A stretch of 60,000 bases of DNA from Takakia lepidozioides (Eukaryota; Streptophyta; Takakiopsida; Takakiales; Takakiaceae), in contig CM060733.1 in assembly GCA_030704615.1 (NCBI GenBank), forward strand, positions 65,412,001 through 65,472,000, read 5' to 3'. Below are positions 20,740 through 33,399 of the stretch, in pieces; position 1 is the stretch's first letter; every line of letters starts with the position of its first letter. The translations under genes and the position numbers were made by a program. A model generated the notes under the pieces. It was not told where the DNA came from and did no database searches. It worked only from the letters and a program-made list of their open reading frames with translations.

Positions 20740-23700
20740 AGATCAATCGAAATTCATTCGATGGCTCAACGGATGGTTGGCCATCGAAATGATTTTGGTT
20801 TGTGTAGTGATGAGATCAATCGAAATTCATTCGATGGCTCAACGGATGGTTGGCCATCGAAATGATTTTGGTTTGCTTTGAGACTTGGCCAATATGTTCA
20901 ATGTGCCATGTAAGAGGCCCCTGAGTAATATGAGATCAATCGAAATTCGTTCAATGGGCCAACGGATGGTTGCCCCTCCAAATGATTTTCGTTCGCTTTG
21001 AAACTTGGCCAGTGTGTTCAATATACCCTATGATACGTTCCACTGTAATACGAGATCAATCGAAAAATCGTTTGATTGTCCCAATGAGGCGTTCACTTGT
21101 CATCTGGTTTTTGTTCAATGCGAAAAAAAATCCTGCAATGCGTGCACGGCTATTGCACCCATTGAACGGATGCGGTTGAAGCCCCTCTTTTGCCCGCATG
21201 TGCTTGAACATGTGTGCGACACATGTGCGGAGACACAACAGACGAATAAAACATTTGCCTCCCCATCGACACGCTCCCCCCTCAAGCCATTCCACAATTT
21301 AATTGAATTTAAATTTATTTTAAGCCAATAAATAGGTTTGCACTGCCTTTCAGTGGGGGTTTCTGGCACGTATTGATTTTGTTTTTGGCTCAATTTTGTT
21401 GTGCGGCTTCCAACATCCCACGGCTACTCCCCCTCAAAAATTTGGACCAATAAAAAAATGCCCCAAAAAAAATGTTCTCTTTGCTCACTATTGCAGAACT
21501 CTCTATGAAGAGTGCATAAAATAGAACACAAATCAAGTTTGGAGTGCAAAACAGGGAAGAAACTGTGGTTTTGGGTCCATATGAATTTGATCGCTCCCAA
21601 ATTTGGCGTGCACGTTGCATATGGCTACATTACACGCCCCATTCAAAAACGGAATGAAAAAAAAATCGTGAGCACGCGAAACACAGTCCAACAGGTCCCA
21701 AAGCAATAGCAGCGCCAACGGAATACATTCAACGGGTGAACGAATGGTTGCCCATCCAAATCATTTTTGTTAGCTTCCAAACTTTGCCAGCACGTTCCAC
21801 ACACACTCTCACAGGTCCCGGACTAATATGAGATCAATCGAAATTCATTCGATGACTCAACGGATGGTTGGCCATCGAAATGATTTTGGTTTGCTTTGAG
21901 ACTTGGCCACTATGTTCAATGTGCCATGTAAGAGGCCCCTGAGTAATATGAGATCAATCGAAATTCGTTCAATGGGCCAACGGATGGTTGCCCATCCAAA
22001 TGATTTTCGTTCGCTTTGAAACTTGGCCAGTGTGTTCAATGTACCCTATGATACGTCCCACTGTAATACGAGATCAATCGAAAATCGTTTGATTGTCCAA
22101 TGAGGCGTTCACTTGTCATCTGGTTTTTGTTCAATGCGAAAAAAAAATCCTGCAATGCGTGCACGGCTATCGCACCCATTGAACGGATGTGGTTGAAGCC
22201 CCTCTTTTGCCCGCATGTGCTTGAACATGTGTGCGACACATGTGCGGAGACACAACAGACGAATAAATCATTTGCCTCCCCATCGACTCGCTCCCCCTCA
22301 AGCCATTCCACAATTAATTGAATTTAAATTATTTTAAGCCAATAAATAGGTTTTCACTGCCTTTCAGTGGGGTTTCTGGCACGTATTGATTTGTTTTTGG
22401 CTCAATTTTGTTGTGCGGCTTCCAACATCCCACGGCTACTCCCCCTCAAAAATTTGGACCAATCAAAAATGCCTCAAAAAAAAAATGTTCTCTTTGCTCA
22501 CTATTGCAGAACTCTCTATGAAGAGTGCATAAAATATAACACAAATCAAGTTTGGAGTGCAAAACAGGGAAAAAATGGGGGTTTTGGGTCCAAATGAATT
22601 TTGATCGCTCCCAAATTTGGCGCGCACGTCGTGCATATGGCTACATTACACGCCCCATTCAAAACGGAATGAAAAAAAATCGTGAGCACGCGAAACACAG
22701 TCCAACAGGTCCCAAGCAAAGCAGCGCCAACAGAATACATTCAACGGGTGAACGGATGGTTGCCCATCCAAATCATTTTTGTTAGCATGCAAACTTTGCC
22801 AGCACGTTCCACACACACTCTCACAGGTCCCGGACTAATATGAGATCAATCGAAATTCATTCGATGACTCCATGGGCTTTGACTGGCCATGTGTGTTCAA
22901 TGTACCCTATGATACGTCCCACTGTAATACAGATCAATCGAAAATCGTTTGATTGTCCAATGAGGCGTTCACTTGTCATCGGTTTTTGTTCAATGCGAAA
23001 AAAAAATCCTGCAATGCGTGCAGCTATCGCACCCATTGAACGGATGGGGTTGAAGCCCCCTCTTTTGCCCGCATGTGCTTGAACATGTGTGCGACACATG
23101 TGCGGAGAAACAAAGACCAATAAATCATTTGCCTCCCCATCGACGCGCTCCCCCCTCAAGCCATTCCACAATTTAATTGAATTTAAATTTATTTTAAGCC
23201 AATAAATAGGTTTGCACTGCCTTTCAGTGGGGTTCTGGCACGTATCGATTTTGTTTTTGGCTCAATTGTGTTTTGCCGCTTCAAGCATCCACGGCTACTA
23301 CTCCCCACAAAAATTGGACCAATAAAAAATGCCCCAAAAAAAATGTTCTCTTTGCTCACCTATTGCAGAACTCTCTATGAAGAGTGCATTAAAAAGTAGA
23401 ACACAAATCAAGTTTGGAGTGCAAAACAGGGAAGAGAAAGAAGAAAACAAGTGGTTTTGGGTCCAAATGAATTTTAATCGCTTTAAAATTTGGCGCGCAG
23501 TTGCATATGGCTACATTACACGCCCCATTCAAAACGGAATGAAAAAAAATCGTGAGCCCGCGGAAAACATAGTCCAAACAGGTCCCAAAGCAATAGCACG
23601 CCCAACAGAATACATTCAACGGTGAACGGATGGTTGCCCATCCAAATCATTTTTGTTAGCATGCAAACTTTGCCAGCACGTTCCACACACCCTCTACAGG

Positions 23701-24100
23701 TCCCAGACTAATATGAGATCAATCGAAATTCATTCGATGGCTCAACGGATGGTTGGCCATCGAAATGATTTTGGTTCGCTTTGAGACTTGGCCACTATGT
23801 TCAATGTGCCATGTAACCGAAATGATTTTGGTTCGCTTTGAGACTTGGCCACTATGTTCAATGTGCCATGTAAGAGGCCCCCTGAGTAATATGAGATCAA
23901 GCGAAATTCGTTCAATGGGCCAACGGATGGTTGCCAATCCAAATGATTTTCTTCGCTTTGAAACTTGGCCAGTGTGTTCAATGTACCCTATGATACGTAA
24001 CTTGGCCAGTGTGTTCCATGTCCCCTTAAATAACTTGGCCAGTGTGTTCCATGTCCCCTTAAATACGTCCCTGTGTAATATGAGATCAATCGAATTATTT
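20740..24100. repeat. Tandem repeat with unit of about 1,010 bp, nearly three copies
   Basis: CGGCTACTCCCCCTCAAAAA recurs at about 21421 and 22433 with a variant at 23292; GAATACATTCAACGG at 21721, 22733 and 23607. The third unit is shorter, lacking about 130 bp near 22870. The ends contain a sub-repeat of about 56 bp (GAGATCAATCGAAATTCATT). Frames inside are shared by all copies but interrupted by different indels. No protein family recognised. Confidence 0.85.
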
Positions 24101-24780
24101 TCGCTTTTGAGAACTTTGTGGGATGTTCGTAAGAAAGATCATAGATTTTTGCGAAATGATTATGAAATACCAGGGACCAGACGAATTTTGTTTGGAAGAG
24201 GACCGTTCGTAACTCGTTATAACTTATTTGTTAACATCAATTTTCCTTGTTCTCCAGCTTTCGGAGTTCATTGCAAATACCCATATACACGTCATGACCA
24301 AATATGACACCATTGTAAATTTAGTTACAGGTGAATTACTTTCTTCCCATCACACGAGTGTAAAATGTAAGAAAATGCTGCTCATGCAATTGAAATTGGC
24401 AGGTGCCGCACATGTGCATTGTGTAAACAAAATTGGTGATATACAACTTGGCGGAATGCCATCACTGTGTTTTCTAAACAATATCAAGGTACACAAAAAT
24501 GCATATGTATATGTACTATGCTGTCAGTCATTCAAAGCCTAGTCGTCACTGTACGAGGATGTGGAATTTGATGCTGTGGCCTGATTTGCACTGCCAATTG
24601 CCAACGCTTACGACCGTGATCTCGTGTTCAATGAGGGGCCCAATGGCATGTGATCAATTCTGGCCTGCATCCGCCTACTTCGCGGCGAAAGTTGACTTTC
24701 TTCTTCACTCCTCACGACGTGACGGAGGTGGATTGAGAACAAGTGCTCGGGTTTGCATGCAAATCGGCAACCGAGGCCGT
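24101..24780. other. Region without a supported gene
   Basis: One plus-strand open frame of 104 codons (24228-24542) has no recognisable feature and no homologue elsewhere in the window. I do not call it. Confidence 0.4.
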
Positions 24781-26894
24781 TCATATCCAGCAAACAGCCC
24801 CTGAAACACGATGATAACGGTCTGTCCATAATCGCCTCCATTTATCTATAACTACCTTGATGGTACTTTTGAAACTTAAACTTTCCATGCCTCTCGTGGC
24901 CTTGTCCCTAATCATTGTGTCGTTTTGACGATAAGCCGCCTCGTACGCATCATTCATTCGGCGTTGACATATTATAACATCTTCCAGTTCGGACAGCAAC
25001 AAATGTCTTCCAATCGGTTGTCGGTCATACAATTCGTTCTCCTCCGGCACCCATGGAACCTGTGGGAGCCGGATAAACCTGGACCTTCTTGACTCCAATG
25101 CCCTCCCAGATTGCGGCAAAACTGCTCTCTCCCCACCAATCTCGAATACCTCCCGCACGTATGGTTATCTCCCAATCAGATTTCCCAATCAGATTTGACC
25201 CAGACATACTGGGGATCTTTGATGTATGCCGGGTTTCCGGCATGTATGCCATGCATCTCTCTGTCTGCATCCCATACCAAGTTCTTGCCCCAATGCACAC
25301 AATTCAGAAATGTGTATGGTAGCCCATCCAATGGGAGGTTGTGTCGATTGTATTCAAAACCTATGGGCATCCGATCCTCCAAGCCCACCAGCTCATGAAA
25401 ACGGCGATGGATTGGTGTACGACATTCTGGGCAAGCGCTCGTCCGCAAGGCTTTTGGGATAAGACATGTGAGATGAAACATATGTCCACATGATCCAAGC
25501 ACATGACATCCCTCTGGGCCGTATGAATTCCTATACATCGAACAAACTGTGCCATCTGATATCCATGGCGGCAAAACGCCTCGTGGTATCTCCTCCCTCT
25601 GGGCCGGTTTGATGTGGCTGGTCATCCTTCTTGTGGTGTCCCACTCTTCCTCTATCTCCAATTCCCAGTTTATGCTTCTGTTCGACCCCGAAATTATGTG
25701 CTCACATCGATCGAACATAGAATCCACATCTGCCCAATCGGTCTACCCGGCGAACACGCTTGATGCGATGCGGAGATCGTTATACCTTTGCATATTGGCA
25801 TAAATGCTATCCACGCTACGGTTCGACATGCGTGCGACACGTTGCGAGCTTGACAGTGCCCGCTCTACCCGTGCTTCTCTGGAGGCCAAATGGGTCGCCC
25901 ATTGTACCCAATTCTCCCAATCGCCATTCAATGGGACCCATGCCTGAATCTCCAGCGTTTTGGACAAGCGCCATGCAGTTGTTATGACAATGTCCCGCTC
26001 ATTTGTAACGCGGTCGACATCTAATATCGGGTTCATCTCCGATTGAATGGCAACCCTCGAGCATTCCCCGGTTTCCAGTACTGGTTCTTTTCCTTTCATC
26101 CTTCTCTCATCCGCAATTCGTTGTTCCTCAACCATGGTTTCATCGGCCACAGGGTCAAGGACATCCGTAACTTCCTGAATGATGAGGTCAATACTGCGAT
26201 CGGGCATCACAAACTCCACGTCCATGTCCACGATGTTTGTTCGATCCTCATTGTGGACAACAATGCCTTCATTGTTTGGAGGCATGTCTTGCAATGTAGC
26301 TTCCAACTCGGCTATGCGCAGTGTTTGCCAGTCTAGTCGGTCCTGCAGGGTCTTGATTCGTTGGTCTCTTTCCCCCAGTTGTTCATCTAACGTTGCAGTC
26401 GGTTGTATTCCGAACGTGTCCGGGATGTACTCCAAATCGTATAACAACCTTGCGTTCCTCCTACTAGCAGTTTGCCAATTCACTGGACGCAAGAGTATGA
26501 CCTCCACGTACAACATGGCTGCCAAGGTGTACGGGATTTGACCCTTTAAGAGAGGTTGACCCCACAATGTGCAATGCACCTCATTCGCCCTATGCTGGAA
26601 ATGCAAGTTCGTGCAAGACCTGGACTCTGCGTAATTGTTTCGGGTTTGCACATTATGCCTATCCAAAGGCCACAATCGATTGATGTAGTACCATTTCACG
26701 AATTTTTTGTATCTCGCCATCGGCCACCGGAACTCTTTCGGAACATCCTCCCAGCCCTCTTCTGCTAGTATGCTTGGGTCACCAAATACTTCTCAATTCA
26801 AGTCTTGCCTTGACCCTTTGATTTTCTTATGGGGCGGTCCATGTTCATTGGGGTCATCTCTTCCATGACGGTCATCGTCTTGGCTCTCTGCCAT
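24781..26894 (-). pseudogene. Coiled-coil and RING-like finger protein gene, recently broken
   Basis: From the ATG at 26894 the frame runs through MAESQDDDRHGRDD, one TGA (about 26792), a domain starting MARYKKFVKWYYI, a predicted coiled coil (QLGERDQRIKTLQDRLDWQT) and a TAG at about 25742 into a RING-like segment: VCSMYRNSYGP...GSCGHMFHLTCLIPKAL...CPECR. The second Cys of the first pair is Tyr here. Near 25165-25190 a 13 bp tandem duplication (CCCAATCAGATTT twice) shifts the frame; an open C-terminal stretch continues in another frame to 24781 (ELEDVIICQRRMNDAYEAAY). Three simple lesions in about 2.1 kb suggest recent loss. Role unknown; a ubiquitin-ligase-like role would be inference. Confidence 0.6.
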
Positions 26895-26989
26895 TCTACA
26901 ACAATCGGAGCAACACTAAACGAGGTTTTCTGAAAAGACGTAACTCTAAACCCTTCCCCCGTTAAGTAGGTTTGAGTAGGTGTCAAAAT

Positions 26990-27182
26990 ACTTCCTAAAA
27001 ACTAATTTTGTAGAATAAAATGATCTTGGAAGCCAGAGGAGGGCCTATGGGAGCATTCTGCAACGACCTCACAGAAATCGCGGCAAAAAATTCCCCTCCA
27101 CCCAACCAATGGCCTCCTTCTCCACGTGACTAAGTGTCGTGGAATAACGAAATGCCACGCACACAGAAATTGTGTGGAGAGG
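26990..27182. other. Intergenic segment without recognised content
   Basis: Lies between the 5' end of the RING-like gene and the first leader module of the hairpin array. Nothing recognised. Confidence 0.4.
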
Positions 27183-27303
27183 AGGTGAGGGGAGAATAAG
27201 CCTCCCTTGGCTTATATCCCCCCCCCCGCCCTCATTTCTCGGGCCACGTGCAAGGCGAATCTTCTAGAAGCGACCGCCAACTTGGCGGTCGCTCGATTTT
27301 CCG
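27183..27303 (+). promoter_or_regulatory. TATA-bearing leader module 1 in front of hairpin array
   Basis: GTGAGGGGAGAATAAGCC, then GGCTTATATCCCCCC, a C-rich block with CCACGTGCAAGG, then TAGAAGCGACCGCCAACTTG starting the first hairpin. Two further modules at about 29999 and 30236 share the order. A Pol II promoter function is inference. Confidence 0.4.
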
Positions 27304-28335
27304 GAAAATACAAAAATAAGCGCATTTCCGTTCCACCTTCACATACGTTAGTTGTTGAACGGAAATACGGTGCCGCATTTCCATCCCACAGCTCCATGTA
27401 TGAGATACAAAAGGGAAATGCGGCGCCGCATTTCCGTTCAGGAATGTCGAAAGGTGCGATCCGGACGGAAATACGGCACAACATTTCAGTTCCCGTGGTT
27501 CATGATTTTCAATCTGAACGGAAATGCGGTACCGCATTTCCGTTCCCCCTTCACATACCTTAGTTGATGAACGGAAATGCCATGCCACATTTCCGTTCGG
27601 GAAAGTATAGAGGTCTCACCTGAACGGAAATGCGGTGCCGCATTTCCGGTCTGGAAAGTTTGCAGGTCTCACATGGATGGAAATGCGGCACCGCATTTCC
27701 GTCCCACAGCTCCAGGCCTCATATACAAAACGGAAATGCGGCGCCGCATTTCCGTTCTAGAATGTCGGAAGTTGCGACGCATTTCTGTTCCTGCTGTTCA
27801 CGATTTTCAGTCAGAACGGAAATGCGGTAGCGCATTTCCGTTCTGTAGAGTATTAAGGTCTGACCCTCGCGGAAATGCGGTGCCGCATTTTCGTTCCAAA
27901 GCTCTATGCCACACATACAAAACGGAAATGTGGCGCCGCATTTCCGTTTTGGAATGTCGGAAGGTGCGACTCCGACGGAAATGCTGTACCGCATTTCAGT
28001 TCCGATGTTTCAGGATTTTTCATCAGAACGGAAATGCGGTGCCGCATTTCCGTTTTGGAGAGTATGAAGGTCTCAGCCGGGCGGAAATGCGGTGTCGCAT
28101 TTCCGTTCTAGCTTGTGAGGGAGGTGGAACTCGGATGGAAATGCGCTGCCGCATTTCAGTTCCGATGGTTCATGATTTTCAGTCAGAACGGAAATGCGGT
28201 ACCGCATTTCCGTTCTGGATAGTATGAATGTCTCAAGCGGTCGGAATTGCGCTGTCTCAAGCGGTCAGAATTGCACTCGGCTCCATGCATCATATACAAA
28301 ACGAAAATGCGGCGCCGAGTTTCCGTTCTGGAATG
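27303..28335. repeat. Palindrome cluster (AAATGCG class) in the spacer
   Basis: About 15 GAAATGCGGNNCCGCATTTC hairpins 60-70 bp apart, with spacer phrases shared with the clusters at 11.9-13.1 and 40.5-42.4 kb (AGTATGAAGGTCTCA, TTCACGATTTTCAGTC). It is embedded between hairpins of the GCGACCGCC class on both sides. Confidence 0.85.
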
Positions 28336-29998
28336 TCCGCCAAAACTGGTGGTCGCTCCATTTTCAGGATAAATAAAAAAACTGCGAACGCCAAAACTGG
28401 CGTCGCTCCATTTTCCGGGGAAAAAAAAAAATGACCGCCAGAACAGGCGGTCGCTCCATTTTCCGGAAATAAAAAAAATAAGCGACCGCCAACATAGGCG
28501 GTCGCTTCATTTTAAAAAAATTAAAAAAATAAGCGACCGCCAGCATTGGCGGTCGCTTCATTTTCAAAACATTTGGAATAAATAAGAGACCACCAACATA
28601 GGCGGTCGCTTCATTTACAAAAATTTAAAATAAATAGCGACCGCCACCATACGCGGTCGCTTCATTTTAAAAAATAAAAAAAAAAATAAGCGACCGCCAA
28701 CATAGGCGGTCGCCTCATTTTCAAAACATTTAAAATATATAAGCGACCGCCAACATAGACGGTCGCTTCATTCTCAAAAACTTAAAAAAAAAAAGCGACC
28801 GCTGGCTTCATTTTCAAAACATTTAAAATAAATAAGCGACCGCCAACATAGGCGGTCGCTTCATTTTCAAAAACTTAAAAAAAAGTAAGCGACCGCCAAC
28901 ATAGACGGTCGCTTCATTTAAAAAAAAATTTAAAAAAAAAACGACTGCCAGCATAGGCGGTCACTTCATTTTCAAAATATTTAAAATAAATAAGCGACCG
29001 CCAACATAGGTGGTCGCTTCATTTTCAAAAACTTTAAAATAAATAAGCGACCGCCAACATAGGCGGTCGCTTCATTTTAGAAAAATTAAAATAAATAAGC
29101 AACCGCCAGCATAGGCGGTCGCTTCATTTTCAAAACATTTAAAATAAATAAGCGACCGCCAACATAGGCGGCCGCTTCATTTTCAAAAACTTTAAAAAAA
29201 ATAAGCGACCGCCAACATAGGCGCTTCATTAAAAAAAAATTTAAAATAAATAAGCGACCGGCAGCATAGGCGGTCGCTTCATTTTTAAGATATTTAAAAT
29301 AAATAAACGACCAACAACATATGCGGTCGCTTCATTTTCAAAACATTTAAAATAAATAAGCGACCGCCAACATAGGCGCTTCATTAAAAAAAAAATTAAA
29401 ATAAATAAGCGACCGCCAGCATCGGCGGTCGCTTCATTTTGAAAACATTTAAAATAAATAAGCGACCGGCAGCATAGGCGGTCGCTTCATTTTTAAGACA
29501 TTTAAAATAAATAAACGACCAACAACATATGCGGTCGCTTCATTTTCAAAACATTTAAAATAAATAAGCGACCGCCAACATAGGCGGTCGCTTCATTTAA
29601 ATTTTTTTAAAAAAATAGGCGACCGCTAGCATAGGCGGTCGCTTCATTTTCAAAACATTTAAAAAAAATAAGCGACCGCCAGCATAGGCGGTCGCTTCAT
29701 TTAAAAAAACTTTAAAAAAAATAAGCGACCACCAACATAGGCGGACGCTTCATTTAAAAAAAAGAAAAAAGAAAAAAGAAAAAAACGACCGCTAGCATAG
29801 GCGGTCGCTTCATTTTCAAAACATTTTAAATAAATAAGTGACCGCCAACATAGGCGGTCGATTCATTCTCAAAAACTTTTAAAAAAAAAAAGCGACCGCC
29901 AGAAATGGCGGTCGCTTCTTTTTTCAAAATAATTAAAATAAAAGCGACCGCCAGTAATGGCGGTCGCTGCATTTTGTAAAAACAAAACCTGCCAGTAA

Positions 29999-30112
29999 TG
30001 GAAGTGAGGGGAGAATGACTGGGGGCTTATATGCCCCCTCCCGCTTCATTCCTCGCTCCACGCGTAGGGCAGACCTCATAGAAGCGAACGCCACCATGGC
30101 GGTCGCTCCATT
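29999..30112 (+). promoter_or_regulatory. TATA-bearing leader module 2
   Basis: GAAGTGAGGGGAGAATG, GGGGGCTTATATGCCCCC, CGCTCCACGCGTAGGGCAGA, TAGAAGCGAACGCC. Same order of blocks as modules 1 and 3. Confidence 0.4.
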
Positions 30113-30235
30113 AAAAAACAAAAAAAAACGACCGCCACAAATGGCGGTCGCTCCATTTCGCCAAAAAAAACAAAAAAAACGACCGCCGGTAATGGCGGTC
30201 GCTGCATTTATAAAAACAAAAAAAAACTTCAAGCA

Positions 30236-30345
30236 AAGTGAGGGGAGAATGTCCCGGAGCTTATATACCACCCTCCCCCCCGCCTCACTCCTTGCTCCAT
30301 GCGCAGGTCACACTTTGTAGAAGCGACCGCCACCTTGGCGGTCGC
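30236..30345 (+). promoter_or_regulatory. TATA-bearing leader module 3
   Basis: AAGTGAGGGGAGAATGTCCC, GAGCTTATATACCACCC, CTTGCTCCATGCGCAGGTCA, TAGAAGCGACCGCC. It is followed by a single hairpin and then unrelated DNA. Confidence 0.4.
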
Positions 30346-30619
30346 TCCATTTAAATAAAAGTGAATGCATAGTTGGAAGCATGGCACAATTGTTCTCCAT
30401 TACACAAGCAAATCACTGAACACAAACATGAGCAAGTGACGGTGTCTTTGGCCGACATTTTGGCTGGTATACACATGAGCAACATCTTTTATTTTCCAAC
30501 ACATACATAACAACAATACAAATACTCATAGTGACAATGATCACATTGGTATTACTTCAGTACAGAAATATAAACATGTCCACTAAAAAGTGCTGATGCA
30601 TACCTACAACTGTTTTGCT

Positions 30620-33395
30620 TCAATTCCTTCTACTGCTTTGACGGCGGGACGAAGAAAATCCTAATCCTAATGCTCCGATGAGTTGAAAATCCGGGTCACC
30701 CTCGACTTCACCACCGTTGCCATGATCAGTGCTGGAATCGTCCTCCCTATCCGACCTCATATGTCCAAGCTTTTGAATCTGCAATCGACCTCGAACCACA
30801 TTTAGTTCTCTCTGAGGTCGACTCCCGCTCCGGTCTTGAATACCATCCACGGTATCTGGTCTGTTTGTGGGCCGATCGCCTACAAAAGGTTGGACTGTTC
30901 TCTGTCGTTTATGGACTTGGGACGCAATTGAAGGTGGTCTCGAAGGAGGTACCGGAGGGGGGACTGCCCGAGATGGACCGGCATTAGATGGTCCGGCATG
31001 TGAGGAACCACGGGTCTGCTGCGCAACACGTCGGTTAAGGTGAAATTGTAGTGGCAGGTTGTCATCATCCGAGGCTTCAACTTCCGCCCGGTCCAATGCA
31101 GCAGAATGTTGCATGCGTGTGGAAAACAGATCAACCCTGTTGCTCCTTAATGCCCGCTGTGTCGATGGGGAGCTGGATCGGTTTTGGCATTGTGGTGGAG
31201 CTGGTCGTATCGGTGAGGCATGATCCCGTTCCGTCGACTGTACAATGGGTTCGACACCATCATTTGTATGAACAGGGTTGCGTACGTCGATCGGTCCTGG
31301 CAGTATATCACCCCTAAGCTCCATTGGGACACTACCGGTGGCTTCAGCATGTAGTGGGGGGCGAGGGTCGATCCCAACTTCATTTTGAGGACCATGTTCT
31401 AGGGATGACACAATTGCAGTTTTACCTTCATCTGCGATACACACTTCTTTAAGAAGGTCATCAAAGGTCGGCTGGATATAAGCATTCTCCTCTGTGAATG
31501 TAAACGGGTCATACGCATTTTCGGGAGCATCATTGGATCCATCTTCACTATCGGAGGCAGATAATTCCCTCTGAGATGATTATCTCTGAGCCTCAGTATC
31601 GTCACTCATCGAATCAGCATCAGAAGCAGAGTCTTCGGAATGTAAATTCCTTTCATACCATGCTGCAGCATCATCTGCTGCCATCTCACGTAGCAGTCGA
31701 CAATTGGTATACACATACACCAATTTGTCAGCCCTCGTGGGATTCAACCTGTTGCGAATCTTGTTGTGAACAAATGAGTAACTGCTCCAATTGCGTTCGC
31801 AAGATAAAGTAGAGCACACTTGAGCAAGAATAAGTTTTGCAATGGGAGCCAATGTTCTTGCTCCAGCTCCAATCAGATCCCACCATTCATGTGGCAGCAT
31901 ATTGAGCTCTTTTGGATCCGGCATGTCCTCAAAAGGGTCGCGGCGATTTGAGAAGCATTGGTACTCGGATATAGCTCTCTCTGCATGGTTCGGCGGAGCC
32001 AGTCGCATGAGCACTCGCACGAGGCCGGCCTTGGCATCAACGTCGTCTCGGAGCATGGTATTGTCGAGTAAGAATGGATTGAGCAAAGCCCCCGCATAAT
32101 GCAAGTCCGTTCGAACCATCGAACGACGGTCGTAAAATGCATCCTCAGCACTGTCCGCAAGTTCAGGTTCCAAGGAGAAGGGAGGATGCCTCAAGGATTG
32201 GATGTGCTTATCAAGATTTTGCATTAATAACCATGTCTTGCCCATTATTGGTTGTTTTCCATCAAACTCCCGCAAGACGATTAACACCAGCTCAACCATA
32301 TAAACAAAGTTTTCACATTTCTTCCAGAAATCATCGCTGCGAATGCTATTTCAAAATTTTCGACTTTTGCCCAATGACTTGGCTTTTCTGGAGTCCCGCA
32401 ATGTTCGTGTGTACGCATCCCATTGAGGATCGATGATGGTGTGCTCCAGACTGCTCTTCACCGTCACCAACCGATCCACCATCAAGAAATAGTGGCAAAA
32501 CGAGTTTCGTCTGGATTGCGGAGGCTGTATTTGGGTTCGTGCCTCCTATATATTACCAAAGGGATGTGGTGTGTGCGGATGAACGACACAACAGTCTTTG
32601 CCCACTTGACAAGTTGTTTCACCCACTGTTCTTTTCCCCAATCTTTCAAAATGAGGTCAATGATATGAGCAACACAACCTTGATATTACATATGGGGATA
32701 ACGTGCCAATAACATGTCTGCAGTGTTTATCATATTAGCGGCATTGTCTGTGCATATTTGCACGATTCTATCACTTCCGACTTGTTCGATGAAGTCCGTC
32801 AATAGTTGGCATTGATAACGTCCATCTTTCTTCTCGCCGCTCGACCGATCCCAAGAATTGTTCCCCAGCTGGACATACGAGCATGACATTGAACAACGGT
32901 CTGTTTGTGACAGAACCCCAACCATCGGCACATATAGTGCTTCCATATTTTCTGATGCACTCGCCCGTCCTATCGTTGACCTTTTGGGTAAGCTCGGTCA
33001 TGACGTCTTCTAGCAATCCTGTGCGGAGATTGTGATAAGTCGGAGGCACGTACATGGATCTGGACGCCGAGGTTGCTCTAACAGTAGAAACAAATGCCGG
33101 AAGCCTTGCCACATTAAATGGTATGTTGGCCTCGAAGAAAAACCGCGCCCATTTTTTATCCAACTTTTCTTTTCGCAGACAAGTTAAGACCTTCTTGCAT
33201 GGATTGCTGCCGTAATCCTCTACTCTGTTGAAGTGTAGGGGTACAAAGAGGTGTTGAAGCAGGTGTTGCTCCGGCACAACCCACTTGTCCAAGGACACCC
33301 GAAGCCTCACAAGAGTCGCCCTGGGTACTAATCGGGGCATCCTGACGGGAAGATGGAGTGTTCTGCTCAGAGGTCATGTCCATATCCAAAGACAT
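30620..33395 (-). pseudogene. hAT-family transposase, decayed, with long C-terminal extension
   Basis: Minus-strand order: N-terminal region with FFFEANIPFNVARLPAF, YVPPTYHNLRT and ADGWGSVTNRPLFNVMLVCP (33340-32870; the DUF659-like part of hAT), frameshift near 32865, QICTDNAANMINTADMLL (32770-32690), a stop, GCVAHIIDLILKDWGKEQW, a frameshift near 32490, TGA at about 32355, FWKKCENFVYMVELVLIVLR, then the hAT dimerisation region (32299-31580; WWDLIGAGARTLAPIAKL, LSCERNWSSYSFVHNKIRNR). One TAA (31580) separates this from about 310 further open codons, Ser/Pro/Arg-rich, to 30620. Lesions rule out a functional enzyme. Confidence 0.85.
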
Positions 33396-33399
33396 TGGA

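Larger units (their letters stand above)
28335..30350. repeat. Array of GCGACCGCC...GGCGGTCGC hairpins
   Basis: About 28-30 units of AAGCGACCGCC-AACATA-GGCGGTCGCTT followed by an AT spacer (CATTTTCAAAACATTTAAAA). Stems are 9-11 bp with 5-6 base loops, period 55-60 bp, up to the leader modules at about 30.0 and 30.24 kb. Eukaryotic tandem repeat; no leader or cas genes, so not CRISPR. Confidence 0.9.

Noticed and set aside
24228-24542. 104-codon plus-strand frame
   Set aside because: No domain, no duplicate and no neighbouring exon to support it.
28335-30350. Regularly spaced short palindromic repeats resembling a CRISPR array
   Set aside because: Spacers are near-identical AT-rich sequence, not unique; no cas genes; introns and retroelements show a eukaryotic genome.
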